Shown piece by piece: positions 12,990 to 26,332 of a stretch of 64,000 nucleotides of DNA (the stretch's first letter is position 1; every line of letters starts with the position of its first letter). A model generated the notes under the pieces. It was not told where the DNA came from. It did not search any database and was given only the letters and a program-made list of their open reading frames with translations. The position numbers were made by a program, and so were the translations under genes. This DNA comes from Lumnitzera littorea (taxonomy: Eukaryota > Streptophyta > Magnoliopsida > Myrtales > Combretaceae): positions 13,187,159 to 13,251,158 of the forward strand of contig JAMXBB010000003.1 of assembly GCA_024138015.1 (NCBI GenBank). Direction: 5' to 3'.

Positions 12990-15177
12990 TATAATACCTC
13001 GAGAAAAAAAAAAAAGAGGTGAGTACTTAAATAATAAAAGTCATAATAAAATCAAAGGTAACTAAGTTTTTATTAGGGGGTATTAAGGTCTTAAGTTGTA
13101 TTTTAATGAAGAGTATTAACGGAATTGTGAAGAGATCTTACCCTAGTCTTAACTTAGCTAGTGCATAACATGACTCATTGTGCACTATAGGACTAAAATC
13201 CTCCTATAAACTTTGGAAACTCTTAAGGTAAGGGGGAATTCCATTGTTTTTCTTTTTATGCAAAGGAGAAATTTTGGTATAACATGAGGTTCTTTTTTTA
13301 TGGTAGAGCAAGAGTAGCCATGTGAAGAAGAGAAACGTAAAGTTTATGCAACTCTAAAAGGACCTTGGTAAGTGAAGATTTGATTTGCGAAATTTAAGAT
13401 TTCTTTTTGGAGGCTAAGAAATTTTTTTATGTTGATCTTTAGGATTGTATGTAATCTGTTAAGGGAAAAACAAGAAACTCTAAAGAATTGTCGAAATTAA
13501 AGTATGTATCTTATGTTCTATAGAATCTCTATTATTCTTATTCTTTTAATAAGTCTAGAAAATGTTTGTTAGTTAAATAAGGCGATGATAGAATTTATTT
13601 GGTAGTATTAATTTGAAACAAGAGTTAGAGATGTGAAATTTAAGTGGTGTTGTTGATGGGATTATGCTATGGAATTGAGTTTTCTATAAATTAAGGGATG
13701 TTTTTTGGTCCTTATGTTGAGGTGTTAGAGGATAAAATGGGTTTAGAGAGGTTTTGGGTGAAAAAAAATTAAATAGTAGGTCATATAACCAAAAGATACA
13801 ATTGTATCTTTAGTCGTATCCTTTGTAGTAGGTGGCATAGGCTGGTAGATCAGAAGGTTACACAACCAAAAGACACGACCGTATCTCTAGTCATGTCTCT
13901 TACAGTTGTAAAGTGTAACTCAATAAGTTACACGGACAAAAAGATTCGATTGTATCCTTGATCGTATCATAAGCTTTGCTTCTTCAAGTTGAGTTTTTCC
14001 ACTTCTTTTTATTTTATTCCTTTGTTACTTCCAAAGCAACCCTTTTTAATGTATTATTAAGTGAATTTAAGGAGATTTAAATGGTCTAAAAATGAATTGT
14101 AGTTAAGAGAAATCATTTATTCAATATTTAAGAAGTTTAATGAGTATCTATTATTTCTAGAATTTAAAGTTAGGCTTGATTCGTTGGTAATAGATTTTAA
14201 ATATCCAAATACATGACACTTGCTTGTTGTATGTATGTGTTAGGATAACAAAAATTAAAATGAATTAAATGTATATCTGGCTTATGTATTTTTTTGTTGC
14301 CTATATTTAGTTTGTCTTAAGGGTTCACAGTGGCAAATTCCTATAAGGCAACCATAATAATCTGTGTAATGTGTTATTCTTTGTGGAGTCTCACATAGAA
14401 ATTATCTAAGGTAGATTTAGGTTATGATAGAGGGACCCAAAGAGGCATGCCCAACGTTAAATTATAGAGGGGCCTAAAGAGGTACACCCAAACACTAAGT
14501 CATAATATGATTATGATGTGAACGGGTCATGAGGACCACTATTATGTGTTGTGCATTCGACTTAAAAGCAAAGATAATAAAATGAATTGTGTGATTTACT
14601 TGTTTTGCATTTCTACGCATGTGAATATGTATTGTCTGATCATGCGTATATGGTTGTGTGTTATGTACTAGACTTCGATTCATCATATTATTTCTTTTTC
14701 CCAACTACATGTCAAAATAATGTTTATAAAGATTATAGTTATGGAGAATATACAAATTATGAGAATGCGGGAGTTAAAGAATGGAATGATAGTTATTACT
14801 ACCTAAATGTCGGTTTTAGAGACTATTATCATGATGATAACTAACAGTTTTAAGAGTAGTAATAAGGATTAAATGAAACTATGGTTGAGACTTATTCTAT
14901 CTTCTAATTTCTATTCATACTAATTGTTTGATTTCATTTACGTTTTTTTCGCTGTGAAAGATGAATGAGTTCTTTAATCTTGTTAGTACTTATGAAGAAT
15001 GAACTATAGAGTTTGAATTTCAGAAAATGAGAGTTTATTTTTTTATTTTGAATATCGACGTTGGTGGTTTTAAATGTTAAATTTGAAATATTCATTGTGA
15101 TTTTCAGAGCCTCACATGTCATTAGATAACTAAAAATACATGACGGTCTGTGATGTTTCAGGTATTGGGACATTACA
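12990..15177 (+). mobile_element. Probable solo LTR, near-perfect target duplication
   Basis: The left end TATAATACCTCGAG resembles the start of the 4184 solo LTR with one transition in the TG. The right end GGTATTGGGACATTACA has complementary character. Flanks are TTCAT (12985-12989) and TTCAC (15178-15182), 4 of 5 matching, consistent with an old 5-bp duplication plus one C-to-T change. The length (about 2.19 kb) is close to the 2.09-kb LTR at 4184. Open frames at 14587-14844 (+) and 14934-15218 (-) lie inside and show no known domain. A triplicated phrase at 13787-13975 is listed separately. Confidence 0.58.
13787..13975. repeat. Three diverged repeats of a near-palindromic phrase
   Basis: Three units, each starting ACCAAAAGA, ACCAAAAGA and GACAAAAAGA, are followed by a self-complementary core (for example GATACAATTGTATC) and then a variant of AGTCGTATC. 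The spacing is about 70-80 bases. No coding potential. Seen directly; the function is unknown. Confidence 0.55.
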
Positions 15178-16539
15178 TTCACCATACAACAATTCATGGA
15201 ATCTATCATGTTTTTCACCCATCTCCATGGAAAAATGAATTTTTACAAGTACACTATGGTTAACATACCTTTTAATCACACTTTTGAAGCAAATTTGGCC
15301 TCTTCATATGATTTTTAACACTTAAAAGCATAAAGATCCAAATTTTGGACTCTAGGTTCAAAAACGATGAAAGGCCTTTCTATTGGTTAAGTAAGGGATT
15401 AAAAGAATATAAGGTTTAGGATTTTCTTAATCCCTTTTGTTAAAAGGGAGGGTTTCTTAATCTTTTCATCGACTAAAATGCCCTTTGTTGTATTAATCAA
15501 TTACATGCCATAGTAACCCTTACTTAGGACTTCAATATTTTCTTATTTTTTCCTTTTTAAATTTCAAAATTCTGAATTTTACAAGTCCACATGTGAAAGG
15601 AAGAAAATTAATTATGAGACTCACACTTTACTCTCATGTTTTCGCAAACTAATAAATTTACCTTTAGTTACTATTGATATATATCTGATTTCACACATAC
15701 CTTTATAAATATGGAGAACAACTTTCACATGTTGTCGTACCAATTTGATGGGTTATGCTTCTAATAATAGTTTAAGTGATCTCCGCATGAATTACTCAAG
15801 TTATTTGCCACGTTTCGTCCAAACAAATTTTATCAACTGGATTTATTTAACTTGAGTAAAGTAATGTTTCCAGGATATATTTTGCTTATATTTAGTGATT
15901 TATGTTAACATGTCTGTATATATATATATGTATATGTATATATATATTAATTGCCAGGTTTATTTAGTTTGCATAGTCTTATATATCATTCTATATTACC
16001 AACTTTATATGTCGATTAACTTATTTTTTTGGGTCATTTACATCTTGAAGCTTGAATATTAAGGTTTTTGATAAATAACGAAATATACGGTTAACTCGTA
16101 TTTGTATTAAAATAAAGTTTCATAAACTTCTATTTTGACAAATGAGCTTATGGGGTTACTTCATCTAGTTTTCTGGCTACATCATAAAGTGTGAAATAAA
16201 ACGGCTAGCAATCGGCTGAAGTCTAGGGGCATCATATTCAAGCTCATTTAGGCTCCATCTTTTAAAGTATTTCTTTTCTTTTAATTAAAATAATATTGAC
16301 ATGCAAACTCAATTTGTACTCAATTTATATATAAGCTTGATTGGACCTAACTAAGCTTACAAACCAGTCTAATCAAGTTATGTATTGAAAGTTTGAGTTT
16401 GATTTAGTAAAATACTTGAATAGTTTAAACTCTAATCCATGTGTTAATATACTCGTAAACTTTCAAATGTAGTGAAAAATCGCCTTAAATATTGATAAAT
16501 TGATAGCATAAAAGATAATTTTTTTGTCAAAAAAAAAAT
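15178..16539. other. Gene-free AT-rich DNA with a TA microsatellite
   Basis: Includes a (TA)n-rich tract near 15915-15950. No supported gene, domain or LTR pair. Confidence 0.5.
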
Positions 16540-18974
16540 CTAAGTTTAAAGTTTAGAGATGTCAAAACACATTTTAAAAAGTTTGAGGGAAGTTTTCGTA
16601 TTAAGATCAAAATTTATGTGATTATTTATAATTTTTATAGGATTATTTGTTAATTTATTAAAGTTTAAAAAGTTAATCAAAATATTTAAAAGTTTAGTGG
16701 GTATATCTCCACTTAAAATTTAGGGAAAATATTTGCATTTTTCCCAAAATCTTTTATTTAAAAAGAATGAGAGTTTTTCACTTTTAACTCTAGTAAGTAC
16801 CACTTTTATTATAACAAAAAAGTACTTAATTACATTGAGAATGAAGAATCCTAACTTTATCCATTTTAATTGGAGATTGATGTTCACACCATTATGGTAT
16901 ATGGCTCTTGATGAAAGAAAAAAAAAAATAATAAAAGGGACAAAAGTTACCAAATTTTTTTAGGTGATTACAATGAAAAAGGGAGACTCAAACGACCCGA
17001 GAGAACACCATCCATGTTATCAGACTAAAAAAGCTTGGCAACAGTTACTAATTTTATTATCTACACATTTCAAATAAACTTAGGAAGTAGCACTGGAAAC
17101 ACACATGTTAATTCAAACGTTAAAAGGGAAAAAGAAAGTAAGACAATCTAAACAATGCTAATTTCTACCGACATTTCGCGATGAGACAGCCATGCATCCA
17201 CTCAACTACATTCATTGTTTGTCTGTCACACGTGTACGTAATGAAGTTTTGTACGTACTTCCAGTTTGACCATGTCCATAAAACTTCACCAAGTAATTAC
17301 TCCATTTGGATGAATAAACGTGAACATATATATGGTAGTGGTACATATTTGACTTCATTATTGTTGCTTGTTACCGTGTATGGCTATTGGCTTGGCTTGT
17401 TGGTTTACAATTTGCATGTGGTTGTATATGTCGCATGATGGGTTGTAGCTCTGCCACAGGTGTTGTATTATTATTTAGGTTATTTCTATCGTGGTAACCT
17501 TTTAAAATTTTAAAAGGCACCAAATAAATAATAATATTTTAGCTAGGTTGATTATGGATTATACACCTACGTCTTGATAATTTATTTATTTATTTTTTTA
17601 ATTTCAAGGTAAAATATATGGATTATCCCTAGAAATTTTAGAAGTTGTACAGTTCCAAGCTTTTTCAAGAGTTAGTACTTATCCTCTTAAAAGCTGACAT
17701 GGTAACTAATTATATTGGTTTAATTTACTATGTTAAAATTAGGGGGAAAAATGTGGAGAAAAAGAAAACACCATTTTAACTAGCTAGTGGTGGCCGCAAA
17801 ATGGCCACAGACAAGGTAGTTGGTTGGGATGGCCATTTATACGGGTGGTTTAATTTTCTTTTCCAACTTTTCCTTCTTCTAAAATTTTCCACATTTTTAA
17901 TTATATTTTCTAATAAAATATTTTTTATTAATTTAAATATATTTAATTAATTATGACGTCAATGGCCTATCAACTGAAATATAAAACTTAGCCTTCTGCA
18001 TTAGCTTTTAAGTGGGGGTAAGCAATGACTTTTAAAGAAGTTAGGAATCCCTATAATTTCCAAAGTTTTTAGAGGTATTATGCATAATTTACTCTTTATT
18101 TTGTCTATCTACGTTTTGGATTTCTCTTTCATGCTTTGCTTATTTATGTAAAACTCTTCCATCTTACACTTTTCCTAAGTTGCTCTTCCATTTTTTGGTT
18201 CCCACGTGCATCTCATATGCCTATGTTTAACATTTAACTATACACAGATATGCAAATTGAAAAAAAAAAAAAAAAAAAATCTATCTGAGCTTTCTGCAAT
18301 ACATGCAATAACACAATATATGACAGATCTAGATAATTATTACAAACGCTTTTTATAATTTTTTTCCCCCTGTTTAAGTAGAACTGAAAGTAGCTTCAAA
18401 CTCTTTAATCTCGGCTTTAGGACTGAGAATACAACCCATATGGGACAGCCACGGCTACAATGTAACCATCTTTTGTGTGTGTGTGTTTTTTTCCCCTACC
18501 TATATAGTTAAGGTTTAATTGTAGAGAGCATATTTATCTTTTCATTTTTTTTTTCCACTTTGCATACTCATATTTCAGCTTTCTACACTTTACATATCTA
18601 TATTTAGTTAGACAATCAAAATAGATACGTAGTGCACATGTTAGACACAAATGAAAACAATATATTAGGGTTAGAGAAGTAAAATAATGAAGGATTTTTT
18701 TTTTTTTTAACCTTTCATACATCCGCTTGCCTATTTTTAGTATCTAACCAAATGACAACAACAGAACGTACAAAATACCAAAATACTGGTATGCGGGCTG
18801 GGAAAAAAATGTAAAATCTAGATATGTTTTCTCTCATTAATTTATAGTGCATAAGGAGCGATAAGAAAGGGATTCGAACATGTTTGACTCCAATGAGAGA
18901 ATAGTTTTTTTGTAATCTAAGTTACAAATCCTATTAATGAGCACTTGGGTAACAGAAACTGAAGAGCATTAACA
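16540..18974 (+). repeat. Tandem duplication, unit 1
   Basis: This unit aligns in order and orientation with 19085-21868. Matching landmarks include TTCAAATAAACTTAGGAAG (about 17068), a CACGTGTACG stretch (about 17231), a run near 17390-17420, CTTTAATCTCGGCTTTAGG (18402) and CCAAAATACTGG (18778). Open frames at 16720-16963 and 17181-17438 are not conserved as frames in unit 2, so they are not treated as genes. No transposon terminus is recognised. Identity by eye is moderate, so the duplication is old. Confidence 0.72.
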
Positions 18975-18986
18975 AAAAAAAAAAGA

Positions 18987-18999
18987 GGGGGGGGGGGGG
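18987..18999 (+). repeat. G13 homopolymer at the junction of the duplicated units
   Basis: An oligo-A run leads into thirteen consecutive G and then a GGTTGTGGTTGTGGG segment, all in the short stretch between the two duplicated units. Such runs are length-unstable. Confidence 0.8.
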
Positions 19000-19084
19000 T
19001 GGTTGTGGTTGTGGGTTTCACCTTCTTTTAAATTTTAAGGGTGTTAAGGCGCATTTTGATCATTTTGGAGGATGTTTCGGTCCC

Positions 19085-21868
19085 AATGTTAAAGTTTAAA
19101 GATTTTTAAGAGATTGTTTTCCAATTTATCATAGTTTACAAAATTTAATTACAATAGTTGGAAGTTTAGTAGATATATCCACTTCTAAGTTAAATTTAGG
19201 GAAGTTATTTATATTTTTTCCTAATATTTTATGTAAAAGAAAAAAGCAATTTTTCCACTTTAAGCTCTAATAAGTACGGTTTTTATTATATAAAAGAAAG
19301 TATATAATTATAGATACTCAATCATTTTAATCGAAGGCTGATGTGCTGATGTACATACTATTTGAGTACATGGCTCTGGCTGTTGACCGAAAGAAAAAGA
19401 AGAAAAAAAAAAAAAAAAAAGGTTACCATAAGTTTCGTTGTCCGTATATTTCAAATAAATTCAAGAAGTACCACTTGAAATACACTTGTTAATTGAAACG
19501 TTAAAAGGGAAAAAGGAAGTAAAACAATGCTAATTTCTATCTGATAGCTTTGCATCCACACAACTACATTTGTTGTTCGGCTGTCGCACGTGTATGTAAT
19601 GAAGTTTTTTTTGTCATTCCGCTTTAACCTCGTCCACAAAAACTTCACCAAGTAACTACTCCATTGGATGAAGAAATATGAGTATATATATATACAGGAG
19701 CTTTTACAGTTTTGTTTTGTATATTGACGGAACTAGTCCAGTCCTTAAGTCTATTATTAACATAAAATTCAATAGATTTAAATTATTAAAAATATAATTG
19801 ATTTGGATATTAAATCAACAATATAATAAAGGGTTAAATTGGTTCTGTAAAAATAAGGATGAAATTATAAAAATATATATATTTCACTTCATTATTGTTG
19901 TTTGTTATCGTGTATAGCTATTGCGTATTGGCTAAGCTTGGTTTGGCTCGGTGGTTTACAATTTGCATGGTCGTATTTGTTGGATAATAGGCTGTACCTC
20001 CGCCACAAGCCTTGTACTATTAAGGTCATTTGTATTGTAGTTGACCTTCTTCTTTTCTTTTTTTTTGTTTTATTTTTGCCAAAATATTGTAGTTAACCTT
20101 TAAAAGGCACCAAAGGTATAATAATCTTTTAGCTAGGTTGATTATAGATTATACGCTAGTGTTTTGATATTTTTTTCCCTTTTTTAAGGGTAAAATATAC
20201 AAATTATCCTTAAAAATTTTAGAAATTGTACAGATCCCATCTTTTTTCGAGAGTTAATAATTACCCTATTAAAAACTACCGTGGTAACTAATTATATTTG
20301 TTTTATTGACTATGTTAAAAGTAACCCAAAAAAATGTAGAAAATTTAAAAAGCCATTACAAGAAATTAGGAGGTGCAACTAGCCAGTGATGACTGGAAAA
20401 CGGCCACAGACATGGTAGCCGGTGTTTTTTTTTTTTGTTTCCCCCGACTTTTGCTTCTTTTAAAATTTTTTGCATTTTTAAGTATATCTTCTAATAAAAT
20501 ATCTTTTATTATTTTAAATATTTAATTAATTATCACATCAGTGGCCTATCAACTAAAATGTAAGACTTAGCCTTCTACGTCAATAATTGAGAGGGATAAG
20601 TATTGACTTTTAATTTAAAAAGGCTTAAAACCGTTATAATTTCTAAAATTTCCAGAGGTATTGTGTATGATCTACTCTTTATTTTATATATCCGTGTTTT
20701 AGTTTTTTTTTTTTTCACAATTTGCTTATTTATGTAAAACTTTTCCATCTTACCTATTTTCTAAGTTGCCTATATGCCTATCTTTAACAAGTAACTATAC
20801 AAAAATGTAAAAATGAAACCCAAATAATATAGATATATAAGGTGGAAAATGATGACAACATATAGATTTTTGTTTTTCTAATACACGTTAATCTTTTATA
20901 CCCATAATATAGTTTAAAATAGTACAAAAGACAAACTCAAACTCTTTAATCTCGGCTTTAGGATTGAGTATATAGGCCATATGGGACAGCCTTAGCTATT
21001 ATATAACTATCTTTTGGATTTATTTATTTATTTATTTTTGCTACATATATAGTTAAGGGTTAATGGAAGAGAACATATTTATGTTTTCACTTTTTTTTCC
21101 TTTTTTCACTTTGCATAATCATATTTTAACTTATAGGCCTATATTTAGTTAGACAATCAAAATAGACGTGTGGATCACATGTTAGACACAAAGATGTTAT
21201 GCCAATAAGAAAGAATGATCCATGGAAGGAGACGACCATCGCAATGGGAAATCATTTTCTGTATTTGGAAATATTTATGGAATATAAATGAACACTACTA
21301 AAATGCATAAATAAATAGTAATACTTATAAAAAATGTTTTTAATTATTACATACCACAGTATGTTTAAAGATTAAATAAGTAATTTCAACTAATCCTAAT
21401 TAATGAATTGAGATTAGAACCGCAATTTTGCATACTTAAAAAAAGATTCGAATTTCTATTAGCAACTGAAATTGTTAATTTTATAGAATCGACAATTCCA
21501 CCTTATAAATATACTTTCAAACAATGGAAAAAGGAAATGAAAACTATAATCGCAATTTTATTCCGATCCTTTCTCACGTATCAAATGTGCCATTAAGATT
21601 AGAAAAATAAAATAGGGAAGAATTTTGGTTTTTTTTTTTTTTCCCTTTTACATGCATTCCCCTTGCCTATTATTTGACTATCCTTGTCTAAAAAAAGGGA
21701 ACTACGACTATAGGATGTATCACAAGCCAAAATACTGGCATGCGGAGTAGCAAAAACGTAAAATTTAGGTATGTTTTCTCTAATTGTTTTATAGTACATA
21801 AGGAGTGATAAGGAGGAAATTAGAACATATTCATTCTGGTGTTGGGAACAGAAATTGAAGTGCACATT
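19085..21868 (+). repeat. Tandem duplication, unit 2
   Basis: This is the second copy of the segment at 16540-18974. The offset between matching landmarks grows from about 2379 (19447 versus 17068) to 2544 (20946 versus 18402) and to about 2950 (21728 versus 18778). The copy has therefore gained DNA, mainly a 400-base insertion at about 21190-21591. CACGTG is kept in both units. The unit 1 frame at 17181-17438 is broken here. Confidence 0.72.
21190..21591. other. About 400-bp insertion in duplicate unit 2
   Basis: Unit 1 runs directly from TTAGACACAAA to ATTAGGGTTAGAGAAG, while unit 2 has about 400 extra bases between the matching points. The inserted DNA has an open frame (21408-21596) with no recognised domain. 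I could not establish terminal repeats, so it may be a small non-autonomous transposon or a deletion in unit 1. Confidence 0.4.
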
Positions 21869-24800
21869 TTTTTTTAATATTAATTATATGATTTATGAAT
21901 AAAATATAAGAAAAACCGTAAAAGTTTAAATTTTTCTTATTTCAACAATTTATTCGTCAATTTTTTTTTTCAAAAAATCATAGATTACTTTAAGGGTTAT
22001 ATAACGAAATGATTGTCGGCCACTTATTTTGATGAGTTCGGTATCTTCCTTGGGAATTAAAAAGCTAGTGAAAGCTTTTGCAACAATCTTTCATGAATTG
22101 TGGAGATAATTGGTATAAGAAAAGAAAACAATTGGAACTTTATTTTAAGAGGAATTGTAGCAATTGTCGCTCTATAGTAACATTCAGTTGCAAATATATT
22201 TCATTAGTATTATATATCCAGCACTTCAAAAGTGTTGGAAAATAATAGCGACTTGAAAGCGTATACAACTAACAAAGTATATTTTCTAGCAGTTTATATT
22301 ACAAAATTTGCATGTTAACCCCAATGAATAAATTGTGCTACGGTAAGGAAAAAAATTGATTTAGTGAATATATCTATTAAAATATAATTGCCATAATATG
22401 TAATTAGCCAATTAGCTATGATCATCTTTGGGTGATAAAAAGGAAGAGTGAAAATATGGCTGGAATCCTTTGCCAAAAAGGATTGTTGATCAGAGCAATG
22501 ATATCTCTCCTTAGATTTACATTTGAAAGCTAACTATCCCCAATTTTTAGGGCATCTAGGTACATTTTATTTATTAATGTGTTTTAATACCAATAAGTTA
22601 AATAGAAAATATAGATCAAATATAGCCCATAAGATTATAAATATTTAATTAGAACATGTAAACGATTATATTTTTCATATATAAATATTTTTGCACCTTA
22701 AAGAATATGTAATCAACTATACTTGCATACATAAATATTTTTGCACCTTAAAATAGGCTCATAATGATAGTGCCATATGTTTTTATTTATTGGATCAGAT
22801 TTGTCAAGTCTTGAGTTTTCAAGTTGTTTAACGATTAAAACTTTACTAGTAAATAACTTACTTACATTGTATATGTAAAAACTATATATATAAAAAAAAA
22901 AAAGTTTGGATTCCATGATGTGAATAAAATCAAAACTATAATAAAATTTTCAAAAGAAAAATTCCTTAATAAATGTTAATCAAATAAAAGGTGTAATGAA
23001 TTTTTGAAGTGATGTTCGATAATTAAAATAATAGTAACCGTAGAATTAAATATGATAGAAAATAGTAATTGTATAATTGGAAAGATTTATAAATAATGAT
23101 TGGTAGTTAAGCGGTTTATGAAATATATTTAAATTATTTTGGTAACTATCATGTAAATATATTTAATGATTGATACTAAGTTATTAGTTATATATAATTT
23201 ATAAAGGACTTTTCCTTCCATATAAAAGAAGATAGTAACCCAAAACCTAAGAAATATTGCATGAGGCTCAATTAGGTGGATATCTTTTTTGGTTCACGGC
23301 CCACCCATTACACTCAACCCGATCCAAATGGAATAAAAATGCAACCATTAACTTCTAGAACATTTATGGTTCAATCCTAAATCTAACAGGTCTAAATCGT
23401 TGTACGAATCAAGGTGAAAAAAAAAAAAAAAGGTTATATGTACCGACAAATCGATCATAAATGTTTAAAGGAGTCCAACAAAACATCAACATTTTGCTAA
23501 TGTCCGTATAGATTACACCATAGTATGTCATCTGAAAAATTATCTTTAAGATGCATGGTTATTTATATTATAATATTGGGAGGGGAAATCAAATATAATT
23601 ATCATGTTGGAAGATGGTATTTATACTACTAAATGATTTTAGCACAAGATGCAAGATTAAGAATCTTCTTTTTGAGTTTTTTACAAATAAAGAGAGGTCT
23701 TTAGTCAATAATCTTAAAATGTAATTTTTTTTTTATAGTGTGTTAGTTTAAATTAACGTGCTATGAATCTTATAAATAATATAAATAAATCTTTAAAATA
23801 TTTGTAAAGAGACGTACACAAAGTGAAAATGACTTTTGAAAGAAAATTTAAAATTATTAATGTAAAATTTAGGATAGAATTCTTATAGATGAGAATACTC
23901 TTAAGAGTATAAATAAAATAATAATTATCTATAAGTCGTTGGTAAGTTACTTGAATATGATACCGATATTATGCTCCGTGGAATTTTAATTATTGAATTT
24001 ATGGTTGAATATTTAGTATAGTCTTATAAGATCTAGAAATAAGGTATTGCTTTTGACCTCGTTTTCGATCAAAATTGGAGACTTTTCAATTCGGACATGC
24101 TATTTGACCAAACAAGGCTGTTGTTGGTGAGGTTAGCCTTTCACCACTCCTCCTACCTTCCTCCTTTCCTTGAAGCCTCCCTCTCCACCTCCACTCTCCA
24201 ATATTAATTTACAGCCAACCAATTACAACATAAAGCATCACAAACAACCACAAATTAAATCGTATAAAAATCAAATGGGGGCGGACACATAGAATGACCA
24301 ATGTATAATAATATATCCCATTAAAAAATAACATTTATGTCACTAAAGTAATATTTAGTTAACATAATTGGATTGCATGGATAATATAATTCTCTTATAA
24401 CATATTTGATATGTACAATATACTAAATACAAATATTATGATTGAAAAGTTTTCAAAAATTAAAAGGATATTATATTAGTTACAAGAAAGAATTTGGAAG
24501 TTTGATATAGTGTTACTTTTGAAATTTCAAAGATATATTGTTGAAATAGATTTTTATATTACAAAACATATTGTATAGATTTTTTAGTTTTAATCCTATA
24601 CTTCAAGTCTTTTTATCCAGTAACTTTAATTAATATCTTTTTATCCAATAACTTTAACTAATATGTAATCTACCATTGACAAGAATTTATGGTATTATAA
24701 AATATAGTAACCAAACCCTATGGTATATATTATATATTAATATCCTCTTTTGCAACAATATGTTGCTTCCACTAATAAAATTGTATAATATTTCCTATAT

Positions 24801-25080
24801 TAATTTTCTCTTATATATGAACACATGCAAATGGATGAATGTGAGTAAGAAAACAATGGTCATATCACTTGTAAAAAGAATTATTTCTTTTTTATTTTAT
24901 TTTAAAAATTGAGAAAGAAACTAATATGTGAATGCAAATATGGCAAGATTCTCAACATAAATCCGTAACTAGCGGAATGGTGTAATTATTTAGCATGATT
25001 AGTAATAGAATAATAATTGAAAAAGTAACTCAATTTTGTTTTTTTAGCCATAAAAAAGTGACTCAGTAAGAAAGTAATTA
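21869..25080. other. Gene-free AT-rich intergenic DNA upstream of the epsin gene
   Basis: No supported gene. The open frames at 22713-22916 and 24676-24912 have no recognisable product. A 50-bp direct repeat is visible (ATAAATATTTTTGCACCTTA at 22681 and 22731), as is a short local duplication (CTTTTTATCCA near 24610 and 24640). A pyrimidine-rich stretch lies at 24130-24200. Confidence 0.5.
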
Positions 25081-25092
25081 ATTAATTAAAAA

Positions 25093-25177
25093 CCAATAAA
25101 AGGAGGAAAAAATAAATTAAAAAAGTGCACCTTTGATTCCTGCGTTGAAGGTGCGCTGTCTCTCTCTCTCTCTCTCA
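25093..25177 (+). promoter_or_regulatory. Epsin core promoter region: CCAAT motif, AT-rich stretch and TC-repeat initiator patch
   Basis: CCAAT at 25093-25097 is followed by an AT-rich stretch (25105-25122) in place of a canonical TATA box. A (TC)n tract at about 25159-25176 then follows. Pyrimidine patches of this kind are common at plant transcription starts, so the start is inferred to lie near 25140-25180. It cannot be fixed from sequence alone. Confidence 0.45.
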
Positions 25178-26332
25178 TTCTCCATCTCTTTACCATTTTC
25201 TCTCCGCATTCATAGAGAGAGAAAACAGAATTCCAGTAAAGAATAAGAGAACTTTAGAGAGAGAGGGAGGAACACCTAGGAAAACCATAAAGTTTAATTC
25301 TCTTTTTCCTCTTAATTTTCTTTTTCATTTTAGCTCTTACACATTTTCCTTTCTCTTTCTCTCTCTCCAAAAAGAAAACGTTATTATCTGTTTTGCTTTC
25401 CTTCCTTCCATCCATTCTTCCTCTTCTTCTTCTGCTTCACCGATTCATCAGTCGGATCAGGTTCGATTTAGTTCTTCTTTCATTTAGATCCGCTGTTTTC
25501 ATTAACTTTTTATTGCGTTCTTCAGATCTTGTTGTGTGTTTCTTGAATTAGATTCGTGGCTTCTTTATGCAATGAGCTCGGCTTTATCATATCTCTTGTT
25601 TGATCTTGATACAAATCGTGAGTTATATGATGTTTGATGATTGGAAACTGTTGAAAAATTTTCGTCTTCAATCGTATTTGGAGGCTAACTGTGTTTGTTT
25701 GGTGGTATCATGGCTTATTTTGCTGTAGATCGAGTGCTATGCTGCGTTTGACGGTTTGAAATTGTTAAATTTTTTGTCTTGAATAGCGATTGGAGCTTAA
25801 ACTGTCCTTGTTTGATAAACGGGGCTTCATATGGTAGAATTTCTTGTAAAGTTTTGCATTTTGTATATGATGGAGATGGTTTGAGTGTTTTTTGGCAATT
25901 CCTGTGAATGTTTGAGATTTATGGATTTGGCGGAGTTAAGATGAGGAGATCTTAGAGGTAAACCAATTTTTGGGGTTTCTGGGTTCCGCCGTATGTTGGG
26001 ACAAGAAACAGGGTCGTGACTGTTCTTGATCCAGATCTCTGTTCCATGTAATTGCAGGATGAATTTGAGAATTGGATGTGTTGTCATCTGGAATTGATTT
26101 AAAAATTCTTGGTTTTGTCAATTATGATGAGTATTTGGGCTTAAATGAAGTTACTTCTTATTGCTGCGGTTCATTCAGACCATAATTTCGTGTTCATGCT
26201 ATATTTTTTCCACTCAATGTTTTTTGAATATCTGAATGAACAGAACCGTGTCGCTGTGAGAGAGGTTCTGCATTGTGGAGAGTGCCATTTTTCACGAATT
26301 CGAAGTGGACTCCTCTGTAGGTTGCAGCTACA
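25178..26332 (+). other. Epsin 5' leader with a long leader intron
   Basis: The leader has GA-rich tracts (25212-25266) complementary to the TC tract, so a leader hairpin is possible. A leader intron is inferred from GT at 25461 (after GTCGGATCAG) to AG at 26243 (after GAATGAACAG), followed by an 89-base second leader exon to the ATG at 26333. An alternative acceptor is the TAG at 26320. The intron starts GTTCGATTTAG and carries several GATC-type words near its 5' end, loosely like the motifs linked to intron-mediated enhancement in plants. The frames inside it (25827-26121, 26145-26336, 26171-26455) are not genes. Confidence 0.55.

Noticed and set aside
14934..15218. 94-codon minus frame
   Set aside because: It runs across the right border of a solo LTR and matches no family.
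17181..17438. 85-codon + frame with hydrophobic end
   Set aside because: The equivalent position in the duplicated unit (about 19540-19990) does not keep the frame, so there is no sign of coding constraint.
25936..26121. Short minus-strand frames at the epsin leader
   Set aside because: They lie in the leader intron and have no recognisable product.
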